From: Mesorhizobium neociceri | GTDB taxonomy: Bacteria; Pseudomonadota; Alphaproteobacteria; Rhizobiales; Rhizobiaceae | Direction of reading: 5' to 3' | Length of the DNA: 64,000 nt | Assembly (NCBI RefSeq): GCF_013520985.1 | Contig: NZ_JACDTY010000005.1 | Location: forward strand, 287,753-351,752 | Shown: positions 46,629 to 55,635 of the stretch, piece after piece | Numbering within the stretch: position 1 is the first letter of the stretch | Layout of the letters: the number at the start of each line of letters is the position of its first letter | Notes under the pieces: generated by a model | What the model saw: only the letters and a program-made list of their open reading frames with translations | Told to the model about the DNA's origin: nothing | Database searches by the model: none | Made by a program: the position numbers and the translations under genes

Positions 46629-47749
46629 GCGAGCCGGTTATTGTCGAGGTCGGCCTTGGCGAGCGCGCCTATGACATCCTTATCGGCCCCGGCCTGTTGG
46701 CGCGCGCCGGCACGGAACTGTCGCGCCGTCTGCCCGGCACGAGGGCAGCCGTAGTCACCGACCAAAATGTCGCCGCGGCGCATCTCGAGACACTGAAGGC
46801 TGGCCTCGAAAAAGGCGGTATCCAGCCGGCGATCATCACTTTGCCGGCCGGCGAAAAGACCAAGAGCTTTGCCCATCTCGAAGAGGTGGTCGACGGCGTG
46901 CTTGCCGCCAAGCTGGAGCGCGGCGACGTCGTCATCGCGCTCGGCGGCGGTGTCATCGGCGACCTCACCGGCTTTGCTGCCGGCATCGTTCGGCGCGGCA
47001 TGAATTTCGTGCAGATCCCGACCTCGCTGCTGGCGCAGGTCGATTCCTCCGTTGGCGGCAAAACCGGCATCAACAGCCCGCGCGGCAAGAATTTGGTCGG
47101 CGTCTTCCACCAGCCGAAGCTGGTGCTGGCCGACACCGAGGTGCTCGACACGCTGCCGATCCGCGAATTCCGTGCCGGCTATGCCGAACTCGCCAAATAT
47201 GGGCTGATCGACCGGCCGGATTTCTTCGCCTGGCTGGAAGGGAACTGGACAAAAGTATTTGTTGGCGGTGCGGAACGGGCCGAGGCCATCGCCGAGGCTT
47301 GCCGGGCCAAGGCCGATGTCGTCGCCCGCGACGAGTTCGAAACCGGCGACCGCGCGCTGCTCAATCTTGGCCATACATTCGGCCATGCGCTGGAAGGTGC
47401 TACGCAGTATGACGGCGCCCGTCTCGTCCATGGCGAAGGCGTCGCCATCGGCATGGCGCTGGCGCACCGTTTTTCCGCACGGCTCAATCTGGCGAGCCCC
47501 GATGACGCGGCACGGGTCGAGGCGCATCTGCACGCCGTCGGCCTGCCCTGGCGCATGTCAGACATCCCCGGCGAACTGCCCGACGCCGAGGCGCTGCTGG
47601 GCTTCATCACCCAGGACAAGAAAGTGTCGCGCGGTGCGCTGACCTTCATCCTGACGCGCGGCATCGGCCAGGCTTTTATTGCCAAGGACGTGCCGGCATC
47701 GGAAGTGCTGTCGTTCCTAAAAGAGAACCATCCGGGTCAACCGAAATGA
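46625..47749 (+). CDS. aroB: 3-dehydroquinate synthase
   Basis: Converts DAHP to 3-dehydroquinate with NAD+ and a divalent metal; 374 residues from the ATG overlapping aroK. Diagnostic parts are [63 protein letters not shown]-like region reading AELAKYG, and metal-ligand histidines in [11 protein letters not shown] and [11 protein letters not shown]. It shares a 4-nt overlap with the downstream CBS-domain gene as well, so three genes are translationally coupled. Confidence 0.95.
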   Translation: MSEPVIVEVGLGERAYDILIGPGLLARAGTELSRRLPGTRAAVVTDQNVAAAHLETLKAGLEKGGIQPAIITLPAGEKTKSFAHLEEVVDGVLAAKLERGDVVIALGGGVIGDLTGFAAGIVRRGMNFVQIPTSLLAQVDSSVGGKTGINSPRGKNLVGVFHQPKLVLADTEVLDTLPIREFRAGYAELAKYGLIDRPDFFAWLEGNWTKVFVGGAERAEAIAEACRAKADVVARDEFETGDRALLNLGHTFGHALEGATQYDGARLVHGEGVAIGMALAHRFSARLNLASPDDAARVEAHLHAVGLPWRMSDIPGELPDAEALLGFITQDKKVSRGALTFILTRGIGQAFIAKDVPASEVLSFLKENHPGQPK

Positions 47750-48642
47750 CCGACGAGCCCGGCTGGATCGTCGTCGCCGGTCTTGCCATCCTCATCCTGC
47801 TGGTCGTTGCCGTGCGGACGCGCCTGCTTGCGATGTTCGGCTACGAACTCTCGCGCATCGAGCCGCAGCGCTCGACCCAGGATGAATTGCGCGGCGCGGT
47901 CGACGATTTCCGCCGTGACGGCCAGATGGTGCGCGAGGACCGCGACCGCGTCGGCGGCCTGTTCGACCTCGCCGAGCTCGAAGTCTCCGACATCATGGTC
48001 CACCGCACCAATATGCGCTCGGTCAACGCCGACAATGCGCCGGAAGCGGTGGTGCGCGAGATCCTGCAGAGCCCGCACACCCGCATGCCACTGTGGAAGG
48101 GCTCACTCGACAACATTGTCGGTGTGCTGCACGCCAAGGACCTGCTTCGGGCGCTGAACGAGGTCGGCAACGACTTTACCAAGATCGACGTGATGAAGAT
48201 CGCGTCTAAGCCATGGTTCGTGCCCGACACCACCACCTTGCAGGAACAGCTCAACGCCTTCCTGCGCGCCAAGGCGCATTTCGCCATCGTCGTCGACGAA
48301 TATGGCGAGGTCGAAGGGCTGGTGACGCTGGAAGACATCATCGAGGAGATTGTCGGCGAGATCGCCGACGAGCACGATGTCGACATCCAGGGCGTCAAGC
48401 AGGAAGCCGACGGCTCTGTCGTCGTCGACGGCACCGTGCCGATCCGCGATCTCAACCGGGCGCTCGACTGGAACCTGCCGGATGAAGAAGCCACCACCAT
48501 TGCCGGCCTGGTCATCCACGAGACGCAGTCGATCCCCGAGGAAAAGCAGGCCTTTACCTTCCACGGCAAACGCTTCGTGGTGATGAAGCGCGACAAGAAC
48601 CGGATCGCCAGGATAAGGATCAGGCCGGCGGGGGAAGGTTAG
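47746..48642 (+). CDS. CorC/TlyC-type CBS-domain protein lacking most of the DUF21 membrane domain
   Basis: A 298-residue protein. One N-terminal TM helix ([17 protein letters not shown]) leads directly to [12 protein letters not shown] and [16 protein letters not shown]. Next come a CBS pair (residues ~75-200, with [28 protein letters not shown]) and the CorC_HlyC domain. Full HlyC/CorC transporters of this lineage have a DUF21 domain of 3-4 TM helices between TM1 and this point; about 130 residues are missing, apparently in frame. It overlaps aroB. It may have lost ion transport while keeping nucleotide sensing, or be a natural short form. Confidence 0.8.
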   Translation: MTDEPGWIVVAGLAILILLVVAVRTRLLAMFGYELSRIEPQRSTQDELRGAVDDFRRDGQMVREDRDRVGGLFDLAELEVSDIMVHRTNMRSVNADNAPEAVVREILQSPHTRMPLWKGSLDNIVGVLHAKDLLRALNEVGNDFTKIDVMKIASKPWFVPDTTTLQEQLNAFLRAKAHFAIVVDEYGEVEGLVTLEDIIEEIVGEIADEHDVDIQGVKQEADGSVVVDGTVPIRDLNRALDWNLPDEEATTIAGLVIHETQSIPEEKQAFTFHGKRFVVMKRDKNRIARIRIRPAGEG

Positions 48643-48661
48643 CCAAACTCGGCCGTGGATA

Positions 48662-50206
48662 TCACAAGTCCCTTGTTGAGCGCTGGCTTAGCGTCGCGCC
48701 GGTTTCACCATCGATCGCAGCCAGGCTGACATCATAACCCCAGAGGCTTCGTATATGGCGGAGCGTCGCGTCGCGGCTCTTGCCGTCGAGCATGATGCCA
48801 TCTTTCACTTGGTGCTGCAGCCGCAAATACCGATCGCCAAGCAGATCCACGTCTACTACCTGGATGTCGGGTCGTTTCGAACCGACATCGTAGCTTTGGG
48901 CCAGAGCGGCGCGTATCTTTTTGTATCCACGCTCATTGTGGATCGATGCGACTTCATAATGCGGCTGGTCGGCGCCGTCGGCCAGCACGAAGAGCCGCCA
49001 TTTCCGGATCAGAGCGGGACTTAGATATTGGCGAATGAAGGATTCATCGCGGTGGTTGGCCCAGGCTTCGAGCAGGGTATCACGCCAGTCGCCACGGCCG
49101 GCGATGTCCGGGAACCAGTCCCGGTCTTCCGCGGTCGGCTCTGTCGAGATGCGCTGGATGTCCTGCATCATGTCGAGACCGAGGGCATAAGGATTGATGC
49201 CGGAAAACCGCGGATCGTCGAAGGCCGGCTGAGAGATCACATTCGAATGGTTGCGCAGGATTTCGAGCATGGCGCCTTCGCTGATCCTGCCACGCTCGAA
49301 CAGCATGTTCATGAGCGTGTAGTGCACGAAGGTGGCGCAGCCTTCGTTCATCACCTGGGTTTGCCGCTGCGGATAAAAATACTGCGCGATAACACGCACG
49401 ATCCTGATGACCTCGCGCTGCCAAGGCTCAAGTACAACGCTATTTTTCTCCAGAAAATACAGCAGGTTTTCCTCCGGCAGGTTGAGCGATTTCTTGCGCC
49501 CCACCACGCTTTCATCCCGCACTTCGGCCTTGCCGACCCTTTGCGAAGGCGGCAGCGTGCGCCACAGATCACTATAGGAGCGCTCTTCATATTCGAGGCG
49601 CTCGCGAAGCCCTTCGCGCTGCTGCTCCGACGACAGTTTCGGCGGCCGGTGATATCGGAAGACTCCATGCTCCATCAGTGCGTGGGCGGAATCGAGCACG
49701 GCCTCCACGGCGGCCAGGCCGTGGCGCTCCTCGCAGTGGGCGATGTAGCCCTTTGCGAAGTTCAGATAGCTCAGGATTCCGTCGGCGTCCGTCCATTGCC
49801 GGAAGAGATGATTGTTCTTGAAGAAATGATTGTGTCCCAGCGCTGCATGGGCGGTCACCAAGGCCTGCAGGGCCATGGTATTTTCTTCCATCAGATAGAC
49901 GATGCAGGGATTGGAGTTGATGACCAGTTCATAGGCCAGGCCGCGCCCGCCTTTGCGGTAGAGAAATTCGTTGTAGAGGAAATGCTTGCCGAATGACCAA
50001 TGCCGATACATCAGCGGCATGCCGACCGACGAATAGGCGTCGAGCATCTGCTCCGAGGAGATGATCTCCATCTGCACTGGATAAATATCGAGATGAAGCT
50101 CCTCGACGCCGATCGCTTCGATCTCGTCATAGACGCGCGACAGTTTCTTGAAATCCCAGTCCGACCCGGAAAAAAGCAGCCTGGATGCGCCGGCTTGCCT
50201 GTCCAT
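48662..50206 (-). CDS. SpoVR-family protein
   Basis: A 514-residue SpoVR-like protein. The start at 50206 has GAGGATAAGG upstream and lies 11 nt after the yeaH stop; upstream in-frame starts re-read yeaH. Features are DIYPVQMEIISSEQMLDAYSSVGMP and MYRHWSFGK, a YELVINSNPCIVYLMEENTM segment, HAALGHNHFFKNNHLF, QVMNEGCATFVHY and the C-terminal LRHIRSLWGYDV. The family has unknown biochemistry; it is co-inherited with PrkA and YeaH in stationary-phase and sporulation-related operons. Confidence 0.93.
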   Translation of the reverse strand: MDRQAGASRLLFSGSDWDFKKLSRVYDEIEAIGVEELHLDIYPVQMEIISSEQMLDAYSSVGMPLMYRHWSFGKHFLYNEFLYRKGGRGLAYELVINSNPCIVYLMEENTMALQALVTAHAALGHNHFFKNNHLFRQWTDADGILSYLNFAKGYIAHCEERHGLAAVEAVLDSAHALMEHGVFRYHRPPKLSSEQQREGLRERLEYEERSYSDLWRTLPPSQRVGKAEVRDESVVGRKKSLNLPEENLLYFLEKNSVVLEPWQREVIRIVRVIAQYFYPQRQTQVMNEGCATFVHYTLMNMLFERGRISEGAMLEILRNHSNVISQPAFDDPRFSGINPYALGLDMMQDIQRISTEPTAEDRDWFPDIAGRGDWRDTLLEAWANHRDESFIRQYLSPALIRKWRLFVLADGADQPHYEVASIHNERGYKKIRAALAQSYDVGSKRPDIQVVDVDLLGDRYLRLQHQVKDGIMLDGKSRDATLRHIRSLWGYDVSLAAIDGETGATLSQRSTRDL

Positions 50207-50217
50207 CGACCTTATCC

Positions 50218-51528
50218 TCACGCGCTCTGTCGCATAGCCGGCTGTCTGGCAAACAGCTGGCGAAAGACCGGGTAGATATCGGCTGGAGCGGCGATGCGCC
50301 TTGTTTGGAAGTTTGGCCATTTCTGCTCGATCGCGCTGTAGGCTCGCCAGAGCGATGTGCCGTTTTCTGTCGCGCCGAAAATATGGCTTTCCCGTTCGTC
50401 GATGATCTCCACATAGGCGAAATATTGGCACAGGCGCATGAGCTTGCCGTCGAGCAGTTCTATGCAGCGCTCGGAGTCGGCAGAAAAATTGTCGCCGTCG
50501 GAGGCCTGAGCGGCATAGATGTTCCATTCAGTGGGCGGATAGCGTTGTTCGATGACACGGTGCATTTCCTCAAGCGCGGTGGAAACGACCGTTCCGCCGC
50601 TCTGGGTGTGGTAAAAGAAGGTGTGCTCGTCCACCTCCTGGGCTTCATGGGTGTGGCGAATGAAAACGAGTTCCGTCCGCTCATAACGCCGCGTGAGGAA
50701 CAGGTGCAGCAGCACGAAAAAGCGTTTGGCCAAATCCTTCTCGCGCTCTCCCATCGAGCCGGAGACGTCCATCAGGCAGAACATGACGGCGCTGGCATTC
50801 GGCAGCGGCCGGGGGTCAAAGCGGTTGAAGCGGATGTCGACCGGATCGACAAAGGCGATCCGCCTCCTCCTCCGTTCCAGCTGTTCGAAATCCTCGCGCA
50901 ACGCCGCAATGCGCTTGAGCGTTCCCGCGTTTGGCGGCTGCGATTCCAGCATGGCGAGCTGCTGGGCAATCGCATCCAGCTCGGTCTGCTTGGGGCGCCT
51001 GAGCGCGATGCGGCGACCGTGGCTGTTTCGCATGGTGCGCCCGACATTGATGTTGGTGGGCGATCCGCTTGCCGCAAAGCCTGCCCGCTTCGGCTTGAAT
51101 GTGAGTATCTGCTTAAGGTTGAGCTTGACAAGGTCGGGCAGTTCGAGATCCTCGAAGAAGAGATCGAGCACCTCCTCGCGAGACAGCACAAAGCGAAAAT
51201 CGTCTTCGGAGTCGGTCTTTCCCGGAGACGAGGGTCCCCCTCCGCCATCAGCAGGCTTGGGGATCAGGTCACCGGAGTTGAACGTCCTGTTGCCGGGCAG
51301 GATATGGTTCCGTCGACCGCTGTCCCTGGCGTCGTTGAAGGCCGGCTCGCTGGTGCCTTTTTCAGGCATCGGCACCGCATGCTCCCGATCCGCATCGGCG
51401 ATGCGGCCGGTGCTGATCTGGTCGCGGATGCTCCGCTTGAGTTCTTCGCGCGCGCGCCTGAGGAAGCGCTGGCGATTACCCAGGCTCTTGTCCTTTGGAT
51501 TCAAACGGCGGTCGATAAAGATCGGCAT
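50218..51528 (-). CDS. yeaH: YeaH/YhbH family protein (DUF444)
   Basis: A 436-residue DUF444 protein. The N-terminus MPIFIDRRLNPKDKSLGNRQRFLRR is typical. A glycine/acidic linker is followed by a vWA-like domain: VMFCLMDVSGSMGEREKDLAKRFF has the DxSxS metal-ion-dependent adhesion site near residue 245, and SGGTVVSTALEEM supplies the second ligand. The downstream IYAAQASDGDNF completes it. It lies between prkA and spoVR in the usual order with gaps of 18 and 11 nt. YeaH partners PrkA in stress signalling; the mechanism is unclear. Confidence 0.93.
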   Translation of the reverse strand: MPIFIDRRLNPKDKSLGNRQRFLRRAREELKRSIRDQISTGRIADADREHAVPMPEKGTSEPAFNDARDSGRRNHILPGNRTFNSGDLIPKPADGGGGPSSPGKTDSEDDFRFVLSREEVLDLFFEDLELPDLVKLNLKQILTFKPKRAGFAASGSPTNINVGRTMRNSHGRRIALRRPKQTELDAIAQQLAMLESQPPNAGTLKRIAALREDFEQLERRRRRIAFVDPVDIRFNRFDPRPLPNASAVMFCLMDVSGSMGEREKDLAKRFFVLLHLFLTRRYERTELVFIRHTHEAQEVDEHTFFYHTQSGGTVVSTALEEMHRVIEQRYPPTEWNIYAAQASDGDNFSADSERCIELLDGKLMRLCQYFAYVEIIDERESHIFGATENGTSLWRAYSAIEQKWPNFQTRRIAAPADIYPVFRQLFARQPAMRQSA

Positions 51529-51546
51529 GGAACCATTCGGGCTGCC

Positions 51547-53496
51547 TCAACCCGCCTTGTTCACGCGCATGTACCAGTCAACCAACCGGCGTACCTGCCG
51601 CTCGGTGTAGCCACGTTCCACCATGCGCTGCACGAACTCGTTGTGCCGCTTTTCCGTGACGCTGTCCTGCTTGGAGCCGAAACTGATCACCGGCAGGAGA
51701 TCTTCGACCTGGCCGAACATGCGCTTCTCGATGACCTCGCGAAGCTTTTCGTAGCTAGTCCAGGACGGGTTGCGGCCATGATTTCTCGCCCGGGCGCGTA
51801 GCGTGAATTTGACCACCTCGTTGCGGAAGTCCTTGGGATTGGCGATCCCGGCGGGTTTTTCGACCTGCGACAGTTCGTTGTCCAATACCTCGCGATTGAG
51901 AATCTGGCCGGTATCGGGATCCTTGTAGTCCTGGTCCTCGATCCAGGCATCGGCGTAGGCGATATAGCGATCGAAGAGATTCTGGCCATACTCGCTGTAT
52001 GATTCCAGATAGGCCTTCTGGATTTCGTGACCGATGAATTCGGCGTAGCGCATTGCGAGCTCTGATTTGATGAATTCGAGATAGGCGGCTTCCGTTTCCT
52101 TTGGAAACTGCTCGCGCTTGATCGCCTCTTCCACGATGTACATCAGATGCACTGGATCGGCAGCGACCTCGTTGGTGTCGTAGTTGAATGTCTGCGACAG
52201 GATCTTGAAGGCAAAGCGAGTGCTTACCCCAGTCATGCCTTCGTCGACGCCGGCTGCGTCGCGATATTCCTGGACTGACTTCGCCTTGGGATCGATTTCC
52301 CTGAGGTTCTCGCCATCATAGGCGCGCATCTTGGTGTAGATCGGCGAATTGTCGTGCTCGGCAAGGCGGGTCGAGACGGTGAATCGGCTGAGAATATCCA
52401 GCACTTCCGGAGCGCACGGGCTGCCGGCCAATTCGCTCTCGCGTAGCAGTTTCTCGTAGATCTGCCTTTCCTCGGTGATGCGCAGGCAATACGGAACCTT
52501 GACCACCAGGATACGGTCGAGAAAGGCCTCATTGTTCTTGTTGTTCTTGAATTGCTGCCATTCCGATTCGTTGGAATGGGCAACGATGATGCCCTGGTAG
52601 GGAAAGGCGCCGAAATTTTCGGTACCGTTGTAGCTGCCTTCCTGCGTCGCCGTCAGCAGCGGATGCAGCACCTTAATGGGCGCCTTGAACATCTCCACGA
52701 ACTCGAGCAGGCCTTGCGTGGTCCGGTTCAATCCGCCGCTGTATGAATAGGCGTCCGGATCGGATTGGCTGAAATTCTCCAATTGCCTGATGTCGACCTT
52801 GCCGACCAGGGCCGAAACGTCCTGATTGTTCTCGTCGCCTGGCTCAGTCTTGGCAATGCCTATCTGACGCAGCCGCGAAGGCATCAGCTTGACCACGCTG
52901 AATTTGGAAATATCGCCGGACACTTCATCGAGGCGCTTGGCTGCCCAGGGCGAGATGAGCCCGTTCAGCCGGCGGCGGGCTACGCCGTATTTCTCTTCCA
53001 GCAAATCGCCCATGCGATCGGGATGGAAAAGGCCGAGCGGCGATTCAAAAATGGGGCTGATCTGGTTGCCGATCTTCAGCGTGTAGATCGGACGCTGCTC
53101 CATCAATCTCTTCAGCCGTTCGGCGAGAGAAGACTTTCCGCCGCCGACCGGGCCGAGCAAATATAGGATCTGCTTGCGCTCCTCGAGCCCTTGTGAGGCA
53201 TAGCGGAAATACCCGGCGATGCGCTCGATCGTGTCCTCCATCCCATAGAAGTCGGAGAAGGAGGGATACACCTTGACCGTGCGGTTCGAAAAAATGCGGC
53301 CGAGCCGTTCGTCCTGGCTGGTGTCGACCAGATTCGGCTCGCCGATTGCCTCGACCATCCGTTCGGGCGCCGAGGCGTACAACGACTTGTCCTCTCGGCA
53401 GGCAAGAAGATATTGCTGAAGGCTGGTCTCTTCCTCGGCCGCATTGGAATAAATCTCCGAAAACAGGTCGAAGACGTCGGATTGGTTCTCACGCAT
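51547..53496 (-). CDS. prkA: PrkA-family serine protein kinase / AAA+ protein
   Basis: A 649-residue protein. The AAA+ module has Walker A LLGPVGGGKSSLAERL near residue 115. An internal region includes SNESEWQQFKNNKNNEAFLDRILVVKVPYCL, here cited in part as residues ~305-335. The C-terminal kinase-like PrkA domain follows. It is related to E. coli YeaG, which acts with YeaH under nutrient stress. It is first in prkA-yeaH-spoVR. A 45-nt leader separates it from a good match to the EcfG-type promoter at 53548-53573. The remaining gap to 53798 shows no gene. Confidence 0.93.
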   Translation of the reverse strand: MRENQSDVFDLFSEIYSNAAEEETSLQQYLLACREDKSLYASAPERMVEAIGEPNLVDTSQDERLGRIFSNRTVKVYPSFSDFYGMEDTIERIAGYFRYASQGLEERKQILYLLGPVGGGKSSLAERLKRLMEQRPIYTLKIGNQISPIFESPLGLFHPDRMGDLLEEKYGVARRRLNGLISPWAAKRLDEVSGDISKFSVVKLMPSRLRQIGIAKTEPGDENNQDVSALVGKVDIRQLENFSQSDPDAYSYSGGLNRTTQGLLEFVEMFKAPIKVLHPLLTATQEGSYNGTENFGAFPYQGIIVAHSNESEWQQFKNNKNNEAFLDRILVVKVPYCLRITEERQIYEKLLRESELAGSPCAPEVLDILSRFTVSTRLAEHDNSPIYTKMRAYDGENLREIDPKAKSVQEYRDAAGVDEGMTGVSTRFAFKILSQTFNYDTNEVAADPVHLMYIVEEAIKREQFPKETEAAYLEFIKSELAMRYAEFIGHEIQKAYLESYSEYGQNLFDRYIAYADAWIEDQDYKDPDTGQILNREVLDNELSQVEKPAGIANPKDFRNEVVKFTLRARARNHGRNPSWTSYEKLREVIEKRMFGQVEDLLPVISFGSKQDSVTEKRHNEFVQRMVERGYTERQVRRLVDWYMRVNKAG

Positions 53497-53547
53497 GATG
53501 CTTTGCCCTCAGAGCCAATCTGCTGCCCATCGGCTCGTCGCATATTC

Positions 53548-53573
53548 AACTGTCGGGATGCGTTGTTTGTTCC
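53548..53573 (-). promoter_or_regulatory. EcfG-like general-stress promoter of prkA
   Basis: On the minus strand GGAAC (53569-53573) is followed after 17 nt by AGTT (53548-53551). The alphaproteobacterial EcfG/RpoE2 consensus is GGAAC-N16/17-CGTT. The predicted start would be about 45 nt before the prkA ATG. The match fits the stress role of this operon in other bacteria. The rest of the 302-bp gap between prkA and the hydrolase gene shows nothing else. Confidence 0.5.
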
Positions 53574-53798
53574 CTTGATCGTAAGCAGAAGTTGTAGCGG
53601 TCACACAGGGACCGTGCCGAACGGTGTCGTTCCGGCGCGCTGTGCGGCGGCAACCGCATCGCGAGCCGGTTGATCCGGCCGGACACAGCCGTCGTGCCGC
53701 AGCACCTGATGCAGGCCGGCACTGTGTTATCGATCCTTGACTGGACGCGCGCGGCGCCCACGGGGCATTCTCTTCCCGCGAAGCGCCCGGAGGCGGTA

Positions 53799-54606
53799 AT
53801 GCTAGATCGGCGAAGTCTTATCCTGATGTCCATGGCGGCATTGTTGCCAACCGCTGCGCCAGCAGCCTGGCGGATGCGCCAGCCGGCGCCGCATACCGTC
53901 GATTATGGACCCGCCAAGCTCGACATCTATGCGCCCGACGGCGCCAGGGGCCTGCCGGTGGTGTTTTTCGTCCATGGCGGCGCCTGGCGGTTCGGCAAAC
54001 GCAGCCAGGTCAACGCCAAGCCGGCCTTCCTGCTCGCCAATGGCTTCGGCTTCGTCTCCATCGACTATCGCATGTTGCCCGAGGCCGACGTCGCCACCCA
54101 GGCCGATGATGTCGAAGCGGCGTATCGTTATATCAGAGCCAACATCGCCCAGCATGGCGGCGACCCAGATCGCATCGTAGGCATGGGCCATTCGGCCGGC
54201 TGCCATTTGATCGCGCTGACCGGGATGCGCGGCGGGCTGCCCGGCGTTGCCGGGCTGCTTCTCGACGATACGAGGGCCTATGATCTGGCCGCGCTTGAGA
54301 AAAGCGGCGGTATGGTTCGCGCCTATGCCCGCGTCTTTTCCGATCCTTCGCAATGGACGACGCTGTCGCCGGCGAGCTATGTCGACGGGCGCAAGCATCC
54401 GCCGACCTTCATCGCCTATTCGCGCGCCAATGGCCGAGACGACCAATCGAAAGCCTTTGCCAAGCGCCTGCGCGCTACCGGCACCGAGGTGACGCTGTTC
54501 GACGGCAGCGCCTACACGCATATGTCGATCAATCATGATTTCGGCGAGGACGGCGGACGCATTGACCGCCACCGCGCTGGCGTTCCTCAAATCGACGGTC
54601 GGCTGA
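53799..54606 (+). pseudogene. Exported alpha/beta hydrolase, C-terminal frameshift
   Basis: The ATG at 53799 has GGAGG upstream. A signal peptide (residues ~8-22) precedes a BD-FAE/esterase-type alpha/beta hydrolase: VVFFVHGGAWRFG oxyanion region, YRMLPEADVATQADDVEAA, GMGHSAGCHLIALTG nucleophile elbow and a C-terminal His region THMSINHDFGEDGG. Just after GG (near 54556) the frame is off by one: family-like ALTATALAFLKSTVG is found in the neighbouring frame ending at TGA 54604-54606. As written translation continues to 54758 and into the intergenic repeat. The catalytic triad is intact, so activity may survive. Confidence 0.7.
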
Positions 54607-54700
54607 GCGGCGAATCCCGCGAGAGGTCCTGGATCAGACCAAAAGCGCAGGCGGGATATTGCCGTGCCGGTGCTTACGGGTGTTATTGCAGAATCTGTTT

Positions 54701-54755
54701 GTTTAGACGCAATTCCGGACGGAAAACCGCTTCACACTTTTCCTGGAATTGCTCC
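54701..54755. repeat. Intergenic palindromic repeat, single-hairpin copy
   Basis: The arms GCAATTCC (54709-54716) and GGAATTGC (54745-54752) enclose inner arms GGAAAA/TTTTCC. The core AAAACCGCTTCACACTTTT is shared with the copy at 28 kb, and the outer arms with the copy at 9.6 kb. It separates the damaged hydrolase from a damaged TPP enzyme gene. Confidence 0.75.
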
Positions 54756-54780
54756 TGACTGTCGACGGGAGGGAAACTGC

Positions 54781-55160
54781 ATGAATGGCGCTGACCTGTT
54801 GTGCGACGTGCTTCTGGCCAATGACGCAAGGTAATCAATCTCGAAGCCGACGGCAGCGGCATGTACACAGTGCAGGGGCTGTGGACGCAGGCCCGGGAAA
54901 AGCTCGACGTGGTCACGATCATCTTTTCCAACCGGACCTACGCCATCCTGCATGGCGAAATGCGCAATGTCGGTGTGAATGCGTTCGGCGAGAACGCCAG
55001 GCGCATGCTCGACCTCGACCAGCCCGCGCTGGACTGGGTTGCGCTGGCCAAGGGCATGGGCGTCGAAGCGGCCCGCGCCGATACTTGCGAGCGCTTCGAT
55101 GCGTTGCTTGACAGCGCCCTCTCGCGCCCCGGTCCGTTTCTGATCGAAGCGGTGATCTGA
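54781..55160 (+). pseudogene. Acetolactate-synthase-like TPP enzyme remnant (large internal deletion)
   Basis: The first codons MNGADLLCDVLLANDAR match the N-terminus of acetolactate-synthase-like large subunits, then a TAA follows. A few bases later, in another frame, the C-terminal TPP-binding half appears: MYTVQGLWTQAREKLDV, IFSNRTYAIL, LDWVALAKGMGVEAARA and PGPFLIEAVI ending at 55160. The ~400 central residues are absent, so it is a deletion relic and not a functional enzyme. The repeat element directly upstream may mark the rearrangement. Confidence 0.75.
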
Positions 55161-55164
55161 CTAC

Positions 55165-55467
55165 CTACCAGCGGGTCTTTTCGCCGGGGGCGGCCGGTTC
55201 GATGGCCAGCGCATGGACGCCGGCCTGCAGCTCCGCCGCCAGCAACTCGTTGACGGCGCGGTGGCGGTCGATGCGGCTCATGCCGGCAAAGACCGGCGAG
55301 ACGATGCGGACGCGAAAATGCGTCTCGCCGGTGCCGTCATAGGCGCCATGATGGTCGGAGCCGTGATGATGGTGGCCGGCATGGAGGTGGCTTTCATTGA
55401 CGATCACCAGCCGCTCCGGCGAAAATGCCTTGTTCAGCTTGTCTTCCATGGTCGCCTGTATGGACAT
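55165..55467 (-). CDS. bolA: BolA-family protein with His-rich loop
   Basis: A 100-residue BolA-like protein (start MSIQATMEDKL at 55467; an ATG two codons earlier is also possible). The fold is marked by LVIVNESHLHAGH and the conserved ETHFRVRIVSP, then GMSRIDRHRAVNELLAAEL. The loop between helix 1 and strand 2 contains eight histidines in about 13 residues. BolA proteins bind [2Fe-2S] with monothiol glutaredoxins and affect iron regulation and morphology. It is convergent with the TPP relic and divergent from the J-domain gene. Confidence 0.9.
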   Translation of the reverse strand: MSIQATMEDKLNKAFSPERLVIVNESHLHAGHHHHGSDHHGAYDGTGETHFRVRIVSPVFAGMSRIDRHRAVNELLAAELQAGVHALAIEPAAPGEKTRW

Positions 55468-55635
55468 CGCCACTTCCCTTCACCATATCTGCAAGGCGTG
55501 ATCGGGAAATCGGGATCGATCTCGCCGGGCCGCCTCAAAAATCACCATTCGCCCTGCTTTATGCCGCGATTCAGCGGTTAGGGCGATCATCGCGAAAATG
55601 TCAATTCTTGTTTCGCACGTGCGAACAGCCCATAA

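Noticed and set aside
53574..53798. Possible sigma-54 promoter upstream of prkA
   Set aside because: No TGGCAC-N5-TTGC match on the minus strand; the EcfG-like site is the better explanation.
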